From: Streptomyces sp. NBC_00459
Lineage (GTDB): Bacteria > Actinomycetota > Actinomycetes > Streptomycetales > Streptomycetaceae
DNA length: 64,000 nt
Assembly: GCF_036013955.1 (NCBI RefSeq)
Contig: NZ_CP107903.1
Coordinates: forward strand, 6,014,001-6,078,000
Direction of reading: 5' to 3'
Shown piece by piece: positions 26,742-34,317 of the stretch. Every line of letters begins with the position of its first letter. Position 1 is the stretch's first letter. The position numbers and the translations under genes were made by a program. Under the pieces are notes generated by a model. The model saw nothing but the letters and a program-made list of their open reading frames with translations. It was not told the origin of the DNA and did no database searches.

Positions 26742-27662
26742 ATGCGCGCCCAGTTCGTACTGTCGGAGATCGGTATCGGTCTCCGTCGCAACCTGACGAT
26801 GACGTTCGCCGTCATCGTCTCCGTAGCCCTGTCGCTCGCCCTGTTCGGCGGGTCGCTCCTGATGAGCGACCAGGTCAGCTCGATGAAGGGCTACTGGTAC
26901 GACAAGGTCAACGTCTCGGTGTTCCTCTGCAACAAGAGCGACGCCGAGTCCGACCCGAACTGTGCCAAGGGCGCGGTGACCAGCGACCAGAAGAAGCAGA
27001 TCCTCGCCGACCTGGAGAAGATGGACTCGGTCGTGGAGAAGGTCACGTACGAGTCCGCGGACGAGGCCTACAAGCACTACAAGGAGCAGTTCGGCGACTC
27101 CCCGCTGGCCAGTTCGCTCACCCCGGACCAGATGCAGGAGTCGTACCGGATCAAGCTCAAGGACCCGGAGAAGTACCAGGTCATCGCGACCGCCTTCGAC
27201 GGGCGCGACGGGGTGCAGTCCGTGCAGGACCAGAAGGGCATCCTCGACAACCTCTTCGAGCTGCTGAACCTGATGAACGGGGCCGCGCTCGGGGTGATGG
27301 GGCTCATGCTGGTCGTCGCACTCCTGCTGATCGTCAACACGGTGCGCGTCTCGGCGTTCAGCCGTCGGCGTGAGACGGGGATCATGCGGCTCGTCGGTGC
27401 CTCCGGCTTCTACATCCAGGCGCCGTTCATCATGGAGGCCGCCGTCGCCGGTGGGATCGGCGGTGGGCTGGCCTGTGTCTTCCTGATCGTCGGCCGGTAC
27501 TTCACCATCGACCACGGCATGGCCCTGTCCGAGAAGCTCAACCTGATCACCTTCCTGGGCTGGGACGCCGTACTGACGAAGCTGCCGCTGATCCTCGCCG
27601 CGAGCGTGCTGATGCCCGCGCTGGCCGCGTTCTTCGCGTTGCGCAAGTACCTGAAGGTGTGA
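26742..27662 (+). CDS. ftsX: Cell-division membrane protein FtsX
   Basis: Permease-like partner of FtsE that passes ATPase-driven changes across the membrane to a wall hydrolase activator. It has 306 residues: the first helix is at about 20-42, then an external domain to about 170, then three C-terminal helices. The external domain has two cysteines (FLCNKSDAESDPNC) that may form a disulfide. SRRRETGIMRLVGAS before the third helix is the conserved FtsX cytoplasmic loop. A nested hairpin at 27675-27704 follows the stop codon. Confidence 0.95.
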   Translation: MRAQFVLSEIGIGLRRNLTMTFAVIVSVALSLALFGGSLLMSDQVSSMKGYWYDKVNVSVFLCNKSDAESDPNCAKGAVTSDQKKQILADLEKMDSVVEKVTYESADEAYKHYKEQFGDSPLASSLTPDQMQESYRIKLKDPEKYQVIATAFDGRDGVQSVQDQKGILDNLFELLNLMNGAALGVMGLMLVVALLLIVNTVRVSAFSRRRETGIMRLVGASGFYIQAPFIMEAAVAGGIGGGLACVFLIVGRYFTIDHGMALSEKLNLITFLGWDAVLTKLPLILAASVLMPALAAFFALRKYLKV

Positions 27663-27674
27663 CGCATGCCAAGG

Positions 27675-27704
27675 GGGCCGTTCGGACATCCGACCGTACG
27701 GCCC
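27675..27704 (+). terminator. Nested hairpin after ftsX
   Basis: GGGCCGT (27675-27681) pairs with ACGGCCC (27698-27704) around an inner TCGG-ACAT-CCGA hairpin. It begins 12 bp after the ftsX stop and is followed by TTCGCGTTGT. Plausible terminator between ftsX and the protease gene. Confidence 0.55.
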
Positions 27705-27729
27705 TTCGCGTTGTCCTAGACTCACCGGC

Positions 27730-28908
27730 ATGTCGGGCCGCGACCTGTTCACACAGCCCCGCCGTGCAGGCCGCGGGGCGGCTCTGACGTTGCTCTTCGC
27801 CAGTGTCCTGGTCGCCGGCGCGGCCACCGGCTCGTTCCCCGAGCCCACCGAGCCGAAGTCGGCCCTCCCTGACACGGCCCGCTCCGCCGCCCCCGCCGGG
27901 CACCACGAGGACGTCGCCGCCGCTGCCGCCGAGGCCATGGCCGACGGCAAGTCCCCCATGGAAGCCGCCGAGCGCGCTGTCAGCCGCAGCGGGGACCGCT
28001 GGGGAGCGGTGTACTCCCCGGGGGACTACGAGGAGCTCGAAGAGGCCCTCGACGGCCGGTACACGGGCGTCGGACTGTGGGCCCGGCGTGAGCGGGACGG
28101 GCGTATCGAGGTCACCAGGGTGCGGTCCGGGTCGCCCGCGGCCGTCGCCGGGATCCGAAGCGGAGACCGGTTGCGCAGTGTGGACGGCAAGGCGGTCGAC
28201 GGGCGGCCGGTCACCGAGGTCGTCGCCTTACTCCGAGGTGACGCGCAGGACGCCGCCGCCGGTACGGCCGTCCGGCTCGGCCTGGAACGCGGCACGCGCG
28301 CGTGGAGCGAGACCGTACGCCGGGCACAGCTCTCCACGGACTCCGCGACAGTCCGGCAGGTGGCCGCGAGCAAGGTCACCGTCATCCGGGTCGCCGCCTT
28401 CACCAAGGGGGTCGGTGACGTGGTGCGCGGCGCGGTACGCGCGGCCCCGGCCGGCGCGGGGATCATTCTCGACCTGCGCGGCAACTCCGGCGGGCTGGTC
28501 ACCGAGGCCGTCACCGCCGCCTCCGCCTTCCTCGACGGCGGCCTCGTCGCCACGTACGACGTCAACGGTGAGCAGCGTGCCCTGCACGCCGATCCGGGCG
28601 GCGACACCACCAGACCGCTGGTCGCGCTCGTCGACGGCGGCACGATGAGCGCGGCCGAGCTGCTCACCGGTGCGCTCCAGGACCGTGGCCGGGCGGTCGT
28701 CGTGGGCTCCAGGACCTTCGGCAAGGGCTCGGTGCAGATGCCGAGCCGACTGCCCGACGGCTCCGTCGCCGAGCTGACCGTCGGTCACTACCGCACCCCG
28801 TCGGGGCGCGGCGTCGACGGCGTGGGCCTCACGCCCGACCTCGAAGCCGACCAGGGAGCACTGGAGCAGGCGGAGACCGTGCTGAGCGGGCTGGGCGATC
28901 CCTCGTAG
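27730..28908 (+). CDS. S41-family C-terminal processing protease (CtpA-like)
   Basis: Secreted or membrane-anchored serine protease of 392 residues. The N-terminus has an export signal (RGAALTLLFASVLVAGAATG). A PDZ domain spans about 105-185 (IRSGDRLRSVDGKAVDG). The protease core has DLRGNSGG, the Ser nucleophile motif GGTMSAAELL near 305 and the general-base Lys in FGKGSVQ near 335, so the Ser-Lys dyad is intact. Its position between ftsX and smpB is conserved in Streptomyces, to my recollection. The substrate is unknown; wall hydrolases or secreted proteins are plausible given the neighbouring ftsEX. Confidence 0.92.
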   Translation: MSGRDLFTQPRRAGRGAALTLLFASVLVAGAATGSFPEPTEPKSALPDTARSAAPAGHHEDVAAAAAEAMADGKSPMEAAERAVSRSGDRWGAVYSPGDYEELEEALDGRYTGVGLWARRERDGRIEVTRVRSGSPAAVAGIRSGDRLRSVDGKAVDGRPVTEVVALLRGDAQDAAAGTAVRLGLERGTRAWSETVRRAQLSTDSATVRQVAASKVTVIRVAAFTKGVGDVVRGAVRAAPAGAGIILDLRGNSGGLVTEAVTAASAFLDGGLVATYDVNGEQRALHADPGGDTTRPLVALVDGGTMSAAELLTGALQDRGRAVVVGSRTFGKGSVQMPSRLPDGSVAELTVGHYRTPSGRGVDGVGLTPDLEADQGALEQAETVLSGLGDPS

Positions 28909-28999
28909 GCCCCACGCAGGTCCCATGTGGTCTCCTCGCGGTCCCCCTGGTAATCCACTTTCCCGGTAGCGGGTCGGTAGTGCGAAAATGGGCGGCACT

Positions 29000-29554
29000 A
29001 TGAGCAAGGGAATGTACGTACCGAAGGAGTCCCAGCCCAAGCAGGGCGGGACGGCCGCCAAGGGCCAGGACGGCGAGAAGGGCGGCAAGCGCAAGATCGT
29101 CGCCCAGAACAAGAAGGCCCGGCACGACTACGCGATCATCGACACCTACGAGGCCGGGCTGGTCCTCATGGGTACCGAGGTCAAGTCGCTGCGTGAGGGA
29201 CGCACCTCGCTGGCCGACGGCTTCGTCCAGATCGACCGGGGTGAGGCGTGGCTGCACAACGCCCACATCCCCGAGTACCACCAGGGCAGTTGGACCAACC
29301 ACTCCGCGCGCCGCAAGCGGAAGCTGCTGCTGCACCGCGAGGAGATCGACAAGCTGGAGTCCAAGGCACAGGAGACCGGCCACACGATCATCCCCCTCGC
29401 GCTGTACTTCAAGGACGGCCGGGCGAAGGCGGAGATCGCTCTCGCGCGAGGCAAGAAGGAGTACGACAAGCGGCAGACGCTGCGGGAACAGCAGGACCGG
29501 CGGGAGTCGGACCGCGCGATCGCGGCGGCGAAGCGAAAGCAGCGCGACGCGTAG
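29000..29554 (+). CDS. smpB: SsrA-binding protein SmpB
   Basis: Binds tmRNA and delivers it to stalled ribosomes. The core carries HDYAIIDTYEAGLVLMGTEVKSLREGR, the family signature that contacts the tRNA-like domain, plus NHSARRKRKLLLH. The C-terminus is basic (KKEYDKRQTLREQQDRRESD), as needed in the mRNA channel. The start at 29000 gives 184 residues, with an N-terminal extension of about 30 residues rich in Lys/Gly; in-frame ATGs at 28988 and 29012 are alternatives. The tmRNA gene is directly downstream. Confidence 0.95.
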   Translation: MSKGMYVPKESQPKQGGTAAKGQDGEKGGKRKIVAQNKKARHDYAIIDTYEAGLVLMGTEVKSLREGRTSLADGFVQIDRGEAWLHNAHIPEYHQGSWTNHSARRKRKLLLHREEIDKLESKAQETGHTIIPLALYFKDGRAKAEIALARGKKEYDKRQTLREQQDRRESDRAIAAAKRKQRDA

Positions 29555-29674
29555 CCACGGGGAATACGGTGGCACGCGCTCGCGTTGGTCACGTACGATG
29601 GGACTGCACCTCACAGCGGGTGCGCAGGTCCTCCTCGGGGGACTCCTCCTCGGAGGGCATTGAAAAAACAACAT

Positions 29675-30076
29675 GGGGATGATCGGTTTCGACAGCGGAT
29701 GTCGAAGCAGGGGAAGCGTGTCGAGGAAGCGGCCATGATCTCGTAAACCACAGGCCGAAAAAAATAATCGCCAATTCCAACAGCGATTCTCCCGCGCAGC
29801 AGTTCTCTCTCGCCGCCTGATTTCAGGTAGCGACGAGCCTGCTCCGCACTAATGGGAGTGTCAGCCCGGGAGTGTTCCCGACCCGGATCCTGGCATCAGC
29901 TAGGGGACTAAACCTTGATCTCGGTCACGGGGTGAAGAGGGAAATCTAACAGTGACTGAGCCCGTCGGCGACTTGTTCGCGTGATCGCCGGGGCTGAGAA
30001 AATCACAGCGAACTGCACACGGAGAAGCCCTGATTCCTCACCGTTGGACGCGGGTTCGATTCCCGCCATCTCCACA
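29675..30076 (+). ncRNA. ssrA: Transfer-messenger RNA (tmRNA)
   Basis: Rescues stalled ribosomes and tags the unfinished protein. The 5' end GGGGATGATCGGTTTCGACAG and the 3' TTCGATTCCCGCCATCTCCA are the standard tmRNA ends. The acceptor stem pairs GGGGATG (29675-29681) with CATCTCC (30067-30073), with one G-U pair, and GGTTCGATTCC is the T-arm. The genome continues ACAATT after the acceptor stem, so the CCA end is not fully encoded and would be added by tRNA nucleotidyltransferase. The tag reading frame is listed separately. Confidence 0.96.
29770..29820 (+). other. tmRNA tag-peptide reading frame
   Basis: Within the tmRNA, the resume codon GCC at 29770 follows the A-rich AAAAAATAATC and starts a frame that ends at TGA (29818-29820). 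It encodes ANSNSDSPAQQFSLAA. The ending LAA is the usual degradation signal for ClpXP-type proteases. Confidence 0.9.
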
Positions 30077-30094
30077 ATTCCCATGTTATGCAGT

Positions 30095-30134
30095 GCCAGA
30101 GGCCCCGTCGCTTTCGAGCGGCGGGGCCTCTGGC
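30095..30134. terminator. Long TTCG-tetraloop hairpin after tmRNA
   Basis: GCCAGAGGCCCCGTCGCT pairs with AGCGGCGGGGCCTCTGGC around a TTCG tetraloop, an 18-bp stem with one G-T pair. It lies 20 bp after the tmRNA 3' end and 13 bp from the stop of the convergent DUF397 gene, so it probably terminates both. Confidence 0.9.
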
Positions 30135-30146
30135 GTGCCTGGGTGC

Positions 30147-30419
30147 CTACGACGAGCTGGGTGCGCTGCCGTGTACGGGCGACTTGAGGGAGTCGATGAA
30201 GGGGGTGTAGGCGGAGGCAGGGAAGGTGAGGGTGCGGGTGGTCGGGGCCTTGGAGTCGCGGATGGCTGTGTGGGTGGGGGAGTTGGCTATCTCCACGCAT
30301 TCGTTGCCGTCGCCCGGGCCCGAGTAGGACGACTTCCGCCAGGTGTCAGGGATGGCTATCTCCACGCATTCGTTGCCGTCGCCCTCGCCGGAGTAGGACG
30401 ACTTCCGCCAGTTGTCCAT
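30147..30419 (-). CDS. DUF397 protein with tandem-duplicated core motif
   Basis: Small protein (90 residues) of the DUF397 family, usually encoded beside an XRE/DUF5753 regulator, as here. The hallmark (N)WRKSSYSGxGDGNECVEIA occurs twice in a row, and the remainder (HTAIRDSKAPTTRTLTFPASAY) is the single normal C-terminal half. The duplication unit is 69 bp (23 codons) and both copies are nearly identical in DNA, so it is recent. The start at 30419 follows a GTGAGG and lies 7 bp from the regulator stop. By family knowledge the pair resembles Streptomyces bald/whi-linked regulator systems; the specific role is unknown. Confidence 0.88.
   Translation of the reverse strand: MDNWRKSSYSGEGDGNECVEIAIPDTWRKSSYSGPGDGNECVEIANSPTHTAIRDSKAPTTRTLTFPASAYTPFIDSLKSPVHGSAPSSS
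30285..30410. repeat. In-frame 69-bp tandem duplication inside the DUF397 gene
   Basis: GGCTATCTCCACGCATTCG starts at 30285 and again at 30354, a 69-bp period. The two copies differ at only a few positions, mainly cgggccc against ctcgccg and the copy junction. The unit encodes the SSYSG-GDGNECVEIA motif. Confidence 0.88.
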
Positions 30420-30426
30420 GGGTGCC

Positions 30427-31263
30427 TCACAGCTCTTTTGCCAGCTTATGGATGAAGTCACGCGACTTTTCGGGTCCGAGTGACGTGTCCTCCACTCTAC
30501 GGAAGCTCGTTCGATAGATGTTGAGCTGAGGCTCGGAATCGATGAAGACCGAGCCATGGGGCGCGTCCCGTACCACCGTGTCCAGCTTGGACACGGGACC
30601 GCCCACGTACGTCATCGTGTTTGCGGCGCTTGCGAACCCGTCCAGGTCGAAGGGGATGACACGCAAGGTGATGTGATCCGCTTCGGAGAGCGCAAGGAGC
30701 CGGTTGAGCTGGTCCTTTGAGGCGGCACGGTCGCTGACCCTGATTCGGAGTGCCGCCTCATGGATCACTGCTTTGTACGGGATGGTGATCTCCTGGCGCG
30801 CCTTTCGGTGCTGGATGCGCAACTCAAGCTCTTCGTGGGTGAGTTCGGGCAGCCTGGACGAAAAGACGGCACGAGCGTAGCCCTCCGTCTGCAGCAGGCC
30901 CGGAACGTACAGGATGGCCACGTGGTGTTGGAACCTGGCGTGGTGCTCCAGTTCGGACAGGTCCAGGAAGGATTTAGGCAGCAGGCCCCGGTACTCCTCC
31001 CACCAGCCGCGTGTCCGATCGGTGGCCATCGCGGCCAAGGCGTCGATGAACTCCTTGCCCGTGTAGGCGTAGTGGGATGCAAGGCGGCGCACTCTCTCCT
31101 CGCTCACGCCCACGAGTCCGGATTCGATCTGGCTCATCTGGACGCGCTGCACGCCGAGCAGTGCCGCTGCCTCGATGGTGGTGAATCCTGCCGATTGGCG
31201 GAGCCTGCGTAGCTCGATCGCCAGGCGCATCTGACGTGCGGTTGTCTCGCGCCTCTGGGGCAT
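30427..31263 (-). CDS. XRE-family regulator with DUF5753 domain
   Basis: DNA-binding regulator of 278 residues. The N-terminal helix-turn-helix (about 10-65) includes TTIEAAALLGVQRVQMSQIESG. The remainder is a DUF5753 domain (FQHHVAILYVPGLLQTEGYARAV, then VIHEAALRI), the usual partner of DUF397 proteins in Streptomyces. The ATG at 31263 has AGGAG seven bases upstream. A near-palindromic sequence in the divergent promoter is a candidate operator. The neighbouring DUF397 and ATPase genes form a common Streptomyces regulatory neighbourhood of poorly defined function. Confidence 0.92.
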   Translation of the reverse strand: MPQRRETTARQMRLAIELRRLRQSAGFTTIEAAALLGVQRVQMSQIESGLVGVSEERVRRLASHYAYTGKEFIDALAAMATDRTRGWWEEYRGLLPKSFLDLSELEHHARFQHHVAILYVPGLLQTEGYARAVFSSRLPELTHEELELRIQHRKARQEITIPYKAVIHEAALRIRVSDRAASKDQLNRLLALSEADHITLRVIPFDLDGFASAANTMTYVGGPVSKLDTVVRDAPHGSVFIDSEPQLNIYRTSFRRVEDTSLGPEKSRDFIHKLAKEL

Positions 31264-31307
31264 CAACAGCTCCTCGTTCGGAGTCGAATTACGCGATCGG
31301 CTTGCTT

Positions 31308-31325
31308 GGCGTTACATGTTACGCC
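31308..31325. promoter_or_regulatory. 18-bp near-palindrome, candidate XRE operator
   Basis: GGCGTTACATGTTACGCC is symmetrical except for one T-T pair on each side, and also contains GTTAC-AT-GTTAC as a direct repeat. It lies 45 bp upstream of the XRE gene and 136 bp upstream of the divergent ATPase gene. Confidence 0.5.
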
Positions 31326-31460
31326 TACCGTCGGTGACGCGACGCACACTCTGCGGAATGCCGGGATCTCCGGAAGCGCACCACTCCGTCCTGCCACGAC
31401 GGCTGCGGCATGCCACCGCCCGCCCGACCGCAACCCCCACCACTGAACGGGAGTTGACGC

Positions 31461-31901
31461 ATGCCTGAAATCGATGCTGAGCCCGACTTCACGTCCGACC
31501 CCGAGTCCTGGGAGTACTCCCTCTACATCCCCAACGACCTCCGAGCAGTCACCGTCAGCCGCCGTACTCTCCGTCTGATCCTCACCATGCACGGACTGAT
31601 CGGCCTCGTCGACGTCGCTGAACTCCTCGCCACCGAGCTCGTTTCGAACGCCGTATGCCACACCAAGGGCCCCGCCGCCCTACGTGTCCGCTGGTCGGCC
31701 GGCGTACTCCGCATCGGAGCCTGGGATGCCGATCCCCAACCACCGGAGCCGTCCCAGGAGTTGGGCCGGCTCGTCGGCTCGGAGGACGGGCGAGGGCTCG
31801 GAATGGTGAGGGCCTGTTCCGACCTCTGGGGATGGCAGCCCCTCTCCCGATTCGGGAATCGCGGCAAATTCGTGTGGTGCGAGCTGCGGGCCGCCGCGTG
31901 A
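31461..31901 (+). CDS. RsbW-like ATP-binding protein (HATPase_c_2)
   Basis: Anti-sigma-factor-type GHKL ATPase of 146 residues without a phosphoacceptor domain. The N-box is AELLATELVSNAVCHTKG (near 55-72) and the G-box is EDGRGLGMVRACSDLWGW (near 110-127). Streptomyces genomes carry many such proteins next to XRE/DUF397 pairs, usually with unknown targets. The stop overlaps the next start by one base (TGATG), so translation is coupled to the downstream gene. A GGGAG lies 9 bp upstream of the ATG. Confidence 0.88.
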   Translation: MPEIDAEPDFTSDPESWEYSLYIPNDLRAVTVSRRTLRLILTMHGLIGLVDVAELLATELVSNAVCHTKGPAALRVRWSAGVLRIGAWDADPQPPEPSQELGRLVGSEDGRGLGMVRACSDLWGWQPLSRFGNRGKFVWCELRAAA

Positions 31902-32341
31902 TGAGCCCGGAACTGGAAGAGGAAGTCTCCGGCATCGCCACGGGACTTGTGGCGGCCATGGCTCTGGTGGGCCTCTCGCCCGGGCGAGCCATGGCCGAAC
32001 TCCACCGAAGGCTCAAGGAGATCCTCAAACGGGAGGGGTTGTCGCCCGGAGAGATCGCGTATCTGCGAGGAAAGATCGAGAACTGGCCGCCGGGATACGC
32101 CGAGCAATGGGCCATCGGCTATGCGGACGGCCTGGCGAAGGCGAAGGCCAGGACGATTCTGACCGTGCTGGAAGTAAGGCGGCTCCCCGTTTCCGACGAC
32201 ATCCGCGACCGCGTCACCACCTGCGCCGACCTTTCCCGCCTCGACGACTGGCTCGGCCGCGTCGGCACCGCGGAGCGCGCGGAGGAGCTGTTCACCGGGG
32301 ATCCGGAGGTTATGCCGGGTGGTGCTCCTGAACAGGGCTGA
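31901..32341 (+). CDS. Conserved protein resembling the C-terminal tail of Rpn-type proteins
   Basis: A 146-residue protein translationally coupled to the ATPase gene (TGATG overlap; an in-frame GTG one codon upstream is possible). The C-terminal half, YADGLAKAKARTILTVLE, then LPVSDDIRDRVTTCADLSRL and TAERAEELF, resembles the tail of actinobacterial Rpn/PD-(D/E)XK putative recombination nucleases. The nuclease domain itself is missing. The N-terminal half, LSPGRAMAELHRRLKEILKREGL, is helical and unrecognised. It could be a decayed or repurposed fragment. No function is assigned. Confidence 0.65.
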   Translation: MSPELEEEVSGIATGLVAAMALVGLSPGRAMAELHRRLKEILKREGLSPGEIAYLRGKIENWPPGYAEQWAIGYADGLAKAKARTILTVLEVRRLPVSDDIRDRVTTCADLSRLDDWLGRVGTAERAEELFTGDPEVMPGGAPEQG

Positions 32342-32360
32342 CGGATCGTAGAGTGCCCGG

Positions 32361-32732
32361 ATGAGCATCATCGGAGTCGGGATCGACGTTGCCGAGATCG
32401 AGCGGTTCCGGGCCTCCATGGAGCGGACGCCCGGGCTGGCCCAACGGCTGTTTCTGGAGAGCGAGTTGCTGCTGCCCAGTGGTGAGCGGCGCGGTGTCGC
32501 CTCGCTCGCCGCGCGGTTCGCCGCGAAGGAGGCGCTCGCCAAGGCGCTGGGCGCCCCGGCGGGCATGCTCTGGACGGACGCGGAGGTCTGCGTCGAGGAC
32601 AGCGGGCGGCCCTGGCTGCGGGTGACGGGGACCGTGGCCGCGCGTGCGGCGGAACTCGGGGTGCGGTCATGGCATGTGTCCCTCAGCCATGACGCGGGGG
32701 TGGCTTCGGCCGTGGTGATCGCGGAAGGATAG
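32361..32732 (+). CDS. acpS: Holo-[acyl-carrier-protein] synthase
   Basis: Transfers phosphopantetheine from CoA to acyl carrier protein. The Mg-binding signature IIGVGIDVAEIERF at the N-terminus and FAAKEALAKALG near 52-63 are both intact. The 123 residues match the trimeric AcpS family. It is followed closely by the NAD(P)H-hydrate repair gene, the normal Streptomyces order. Confidence 0.96.
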   Translation: MSIIGVGIDVAEIERFRASMERTPGLAQRLFLESELLLPSGERRGVASLAARFAAKEALAKALGAPAGMLWTDAEVCVEDSGRPWLRVTGTVAARAAELGVRSWHVSLSHDAGVASAVVIAEG

Positions 32733-32791
32733 GGCCCCTTGTCCGGCGGGCTCTGCGGGCCGGTCCGCGGGTCGTGCGGGAGACTCGGTGT

Positions 32792-34240
32792 ATGCGAACT
32801 GCGTACGGCGTGGAGACGGTACGGGCGGCCGAGCGTGAGCTGATGGCGCGGTTGCCGGAGGGTGCGCTCATGCAGCGCGCGGCGGCCGGGCTGGCCGTCG
32901 CCTGCGGGCAGTTGATGGGGCGGGTGTACGGACGCCGGGTCGTTCTTCTCGTCGGCAGCGGTGACAACGGCGGCGACGCCCTGTACGCCGGGGCCCGGCT
33001 CGCCCGGCGCGGAGCGGGCGTCACGGCGGTGCTGCTCGCGCCGGAGCGCACGCATGCGGGAGGGCTCGCGGCGTTGCGGGGAGCCGGCGGGACGGTGATC
33101 TCCGGTTCAGGTTCCGGTGCTGCCGAGGGGGCGATCCGGCGCGCCGACCTCGTCGTCGACGGCATCGTCGGGATCGGGGGCCGGGGCGGGCTGCGGGCCG
33201 ATGCCGTGCCGTTGGTCGAGGCGGTGCGGGAGGCGGGGGTCGCCGTGGTCGCCGTCGATCTGCCCAGCGGGGTCGACGCCGACAGCGGTGAGGTGCGGGG
33301 GGAGGCGATCCGGGCCGATCTGACCGTGACCTTCGGGGCCCACAAGCCGGGGCTGCTCATCGATCCCGCACGCGAGTACGCCGGGACGGTGCGGCTCGTC
33401 GACATCGGGCTCGGGGAGGTGCTTCCCGAGCCTGCCGAGCTGGAGGCCTTGCAACACGCGGACGTCGCACGGCTGTTGCCGGTGCCCGGGGTCGAGAGCG
33501 ACAAGTACCGGCGGGGCGTCGTCGGGATCGCGGCGGGGTCGGCACGGTATCCGGGGGCCGCTGTGCTGGCTGTCGCGGGCGCGCTGCGGGGTGGCGCCGG
33601 GGCCGTGCGGTACGTGGGGCCGGCGGCCGACGCGGTGATCGCCCGCTTTCCCGAGGTGCTCGTGTCCGACCAGGGGCCGCACAAGGCGGGGCGCGTGCAG
33701 GCGTGGGTCGTGGGGCCCGGGGCCGGGGACGACGCCGCGTCGGTCGCCGAGGTGCTGGAGGCGGACGTACCCGTGCTGGTCGACGCGGACGGGCTGCGGT
33801 TGGCGGAGAAGGAGGCGGTACGGGGGCGTACCGCGCCGACGCTGATGACTCCGCATGCGGGGGAGGCCGCCGCGTTGCTCGGTGTGGCCCGCGCGGAGGT
33901 GGAGGGTGCCCGGTTGTCGGCCGTGCGTGAACTCGCCGCCCGCTATGGGGCGACCGTTCTCCTCAAGGGCTCGACCACGCTCATCGCCGACCCGGCGGGG
34001 GGTGCCGTACGGGTCAACGCGACCGGCACGGGGTGGCTCGCCACCGCCGGCAGCGGTGACGTGCTGTCGGGGCTGGGCGGGTCGTTGCTGGCGGCGGGGC
34101 TTTCGGCGCTGGACGCCGGGAGCGTGGGCGCGTATCTGCACGGGCTGGCGGGGCGGCTGGCGTCCGAGGGGGCGCCGGTGGGGGCGCAGGATGTCGCGGA
34201 GGGGGTGGGGAGGGCCTGGCGGGATGTTCGGAACGTATAG
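32792..34240 (+). CDS. nnr: Bifunctional NAD(P)H-hydrate epimerase/dehydratase
   Basis: Repairs damaged NAD(P)H hydrates. The N-terminal YjeF_N epimerase domain has LLVGSGDNGGDALYAGARLARRG and VDLPSGVDADSG. The C-terminal ribokinase-like dehydratase domain has LMTPHAGEAAALLG and GTGWLATAGSGDVLSG, the ADP/ATP-binding end. It has 482 residues. The start at 32792 (MRTAYGVETVRAAE) fits the family better than an in-frame start 18 bp upstream. Confidence 0.94.
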   Translation: MRTAYGVETVRAAERELMARLPEGALMQRAAAGLAVACGQLMGRVYGRRVVLLVGSGDNGGDALYAGARLARRGAGVTAVLLAPERTHAGGLAALRGAGGTVISGSGSGAAEGAIRRADLVVDGIVGIGGRGGLRADAVPLVEAVREAGVAVVAVDLPSGVDADSGEVRGEAIRADLTVTFGAHKPGLLIDPAREYAGTVRLVDIGLGEVLPEPAELEALQHADVARLLPVPGVESDKYRRGVVGIAAGSARYPGAAVLAVAGALRGGAGAVRYVGPAADAVIARFPEVLVSDQGPHKAGRVQAWVVGPGAGDDAASVAEVLEADVPVLVDADGLRLAEKEAVRGRTAPTLMTPHAGEAAALLGVARAEVEGARLSAVRELAARYGATVLLKGSTTLIADPAGGAVRVNATGTGWLATAGSGDVLSGLGGSLLAAGLSALDAGSVGAYLHGLAGRLASEGAPVGAQDVAEGVGRAWRDVRNV

Positions 34241-34317
34241 GCCTTTGGGGCGCACGGTCGGGTGACCCCGCCGCGCGGCTGAGCCCGGTGGCGTCAACCT
34301 CGCGTTCTCCTGATCGC

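Noticed and set aside
30060..30376. tmRNA end GCCATCTCCAC resembles GCTATCTCCAC, present twice in the DUF397 gene, as possible attachment-site copies
   Set aside because: The similarity covers only about 11 bases with a mismatch, and the copies are explained by the coding duplication of the DUF397 motif.
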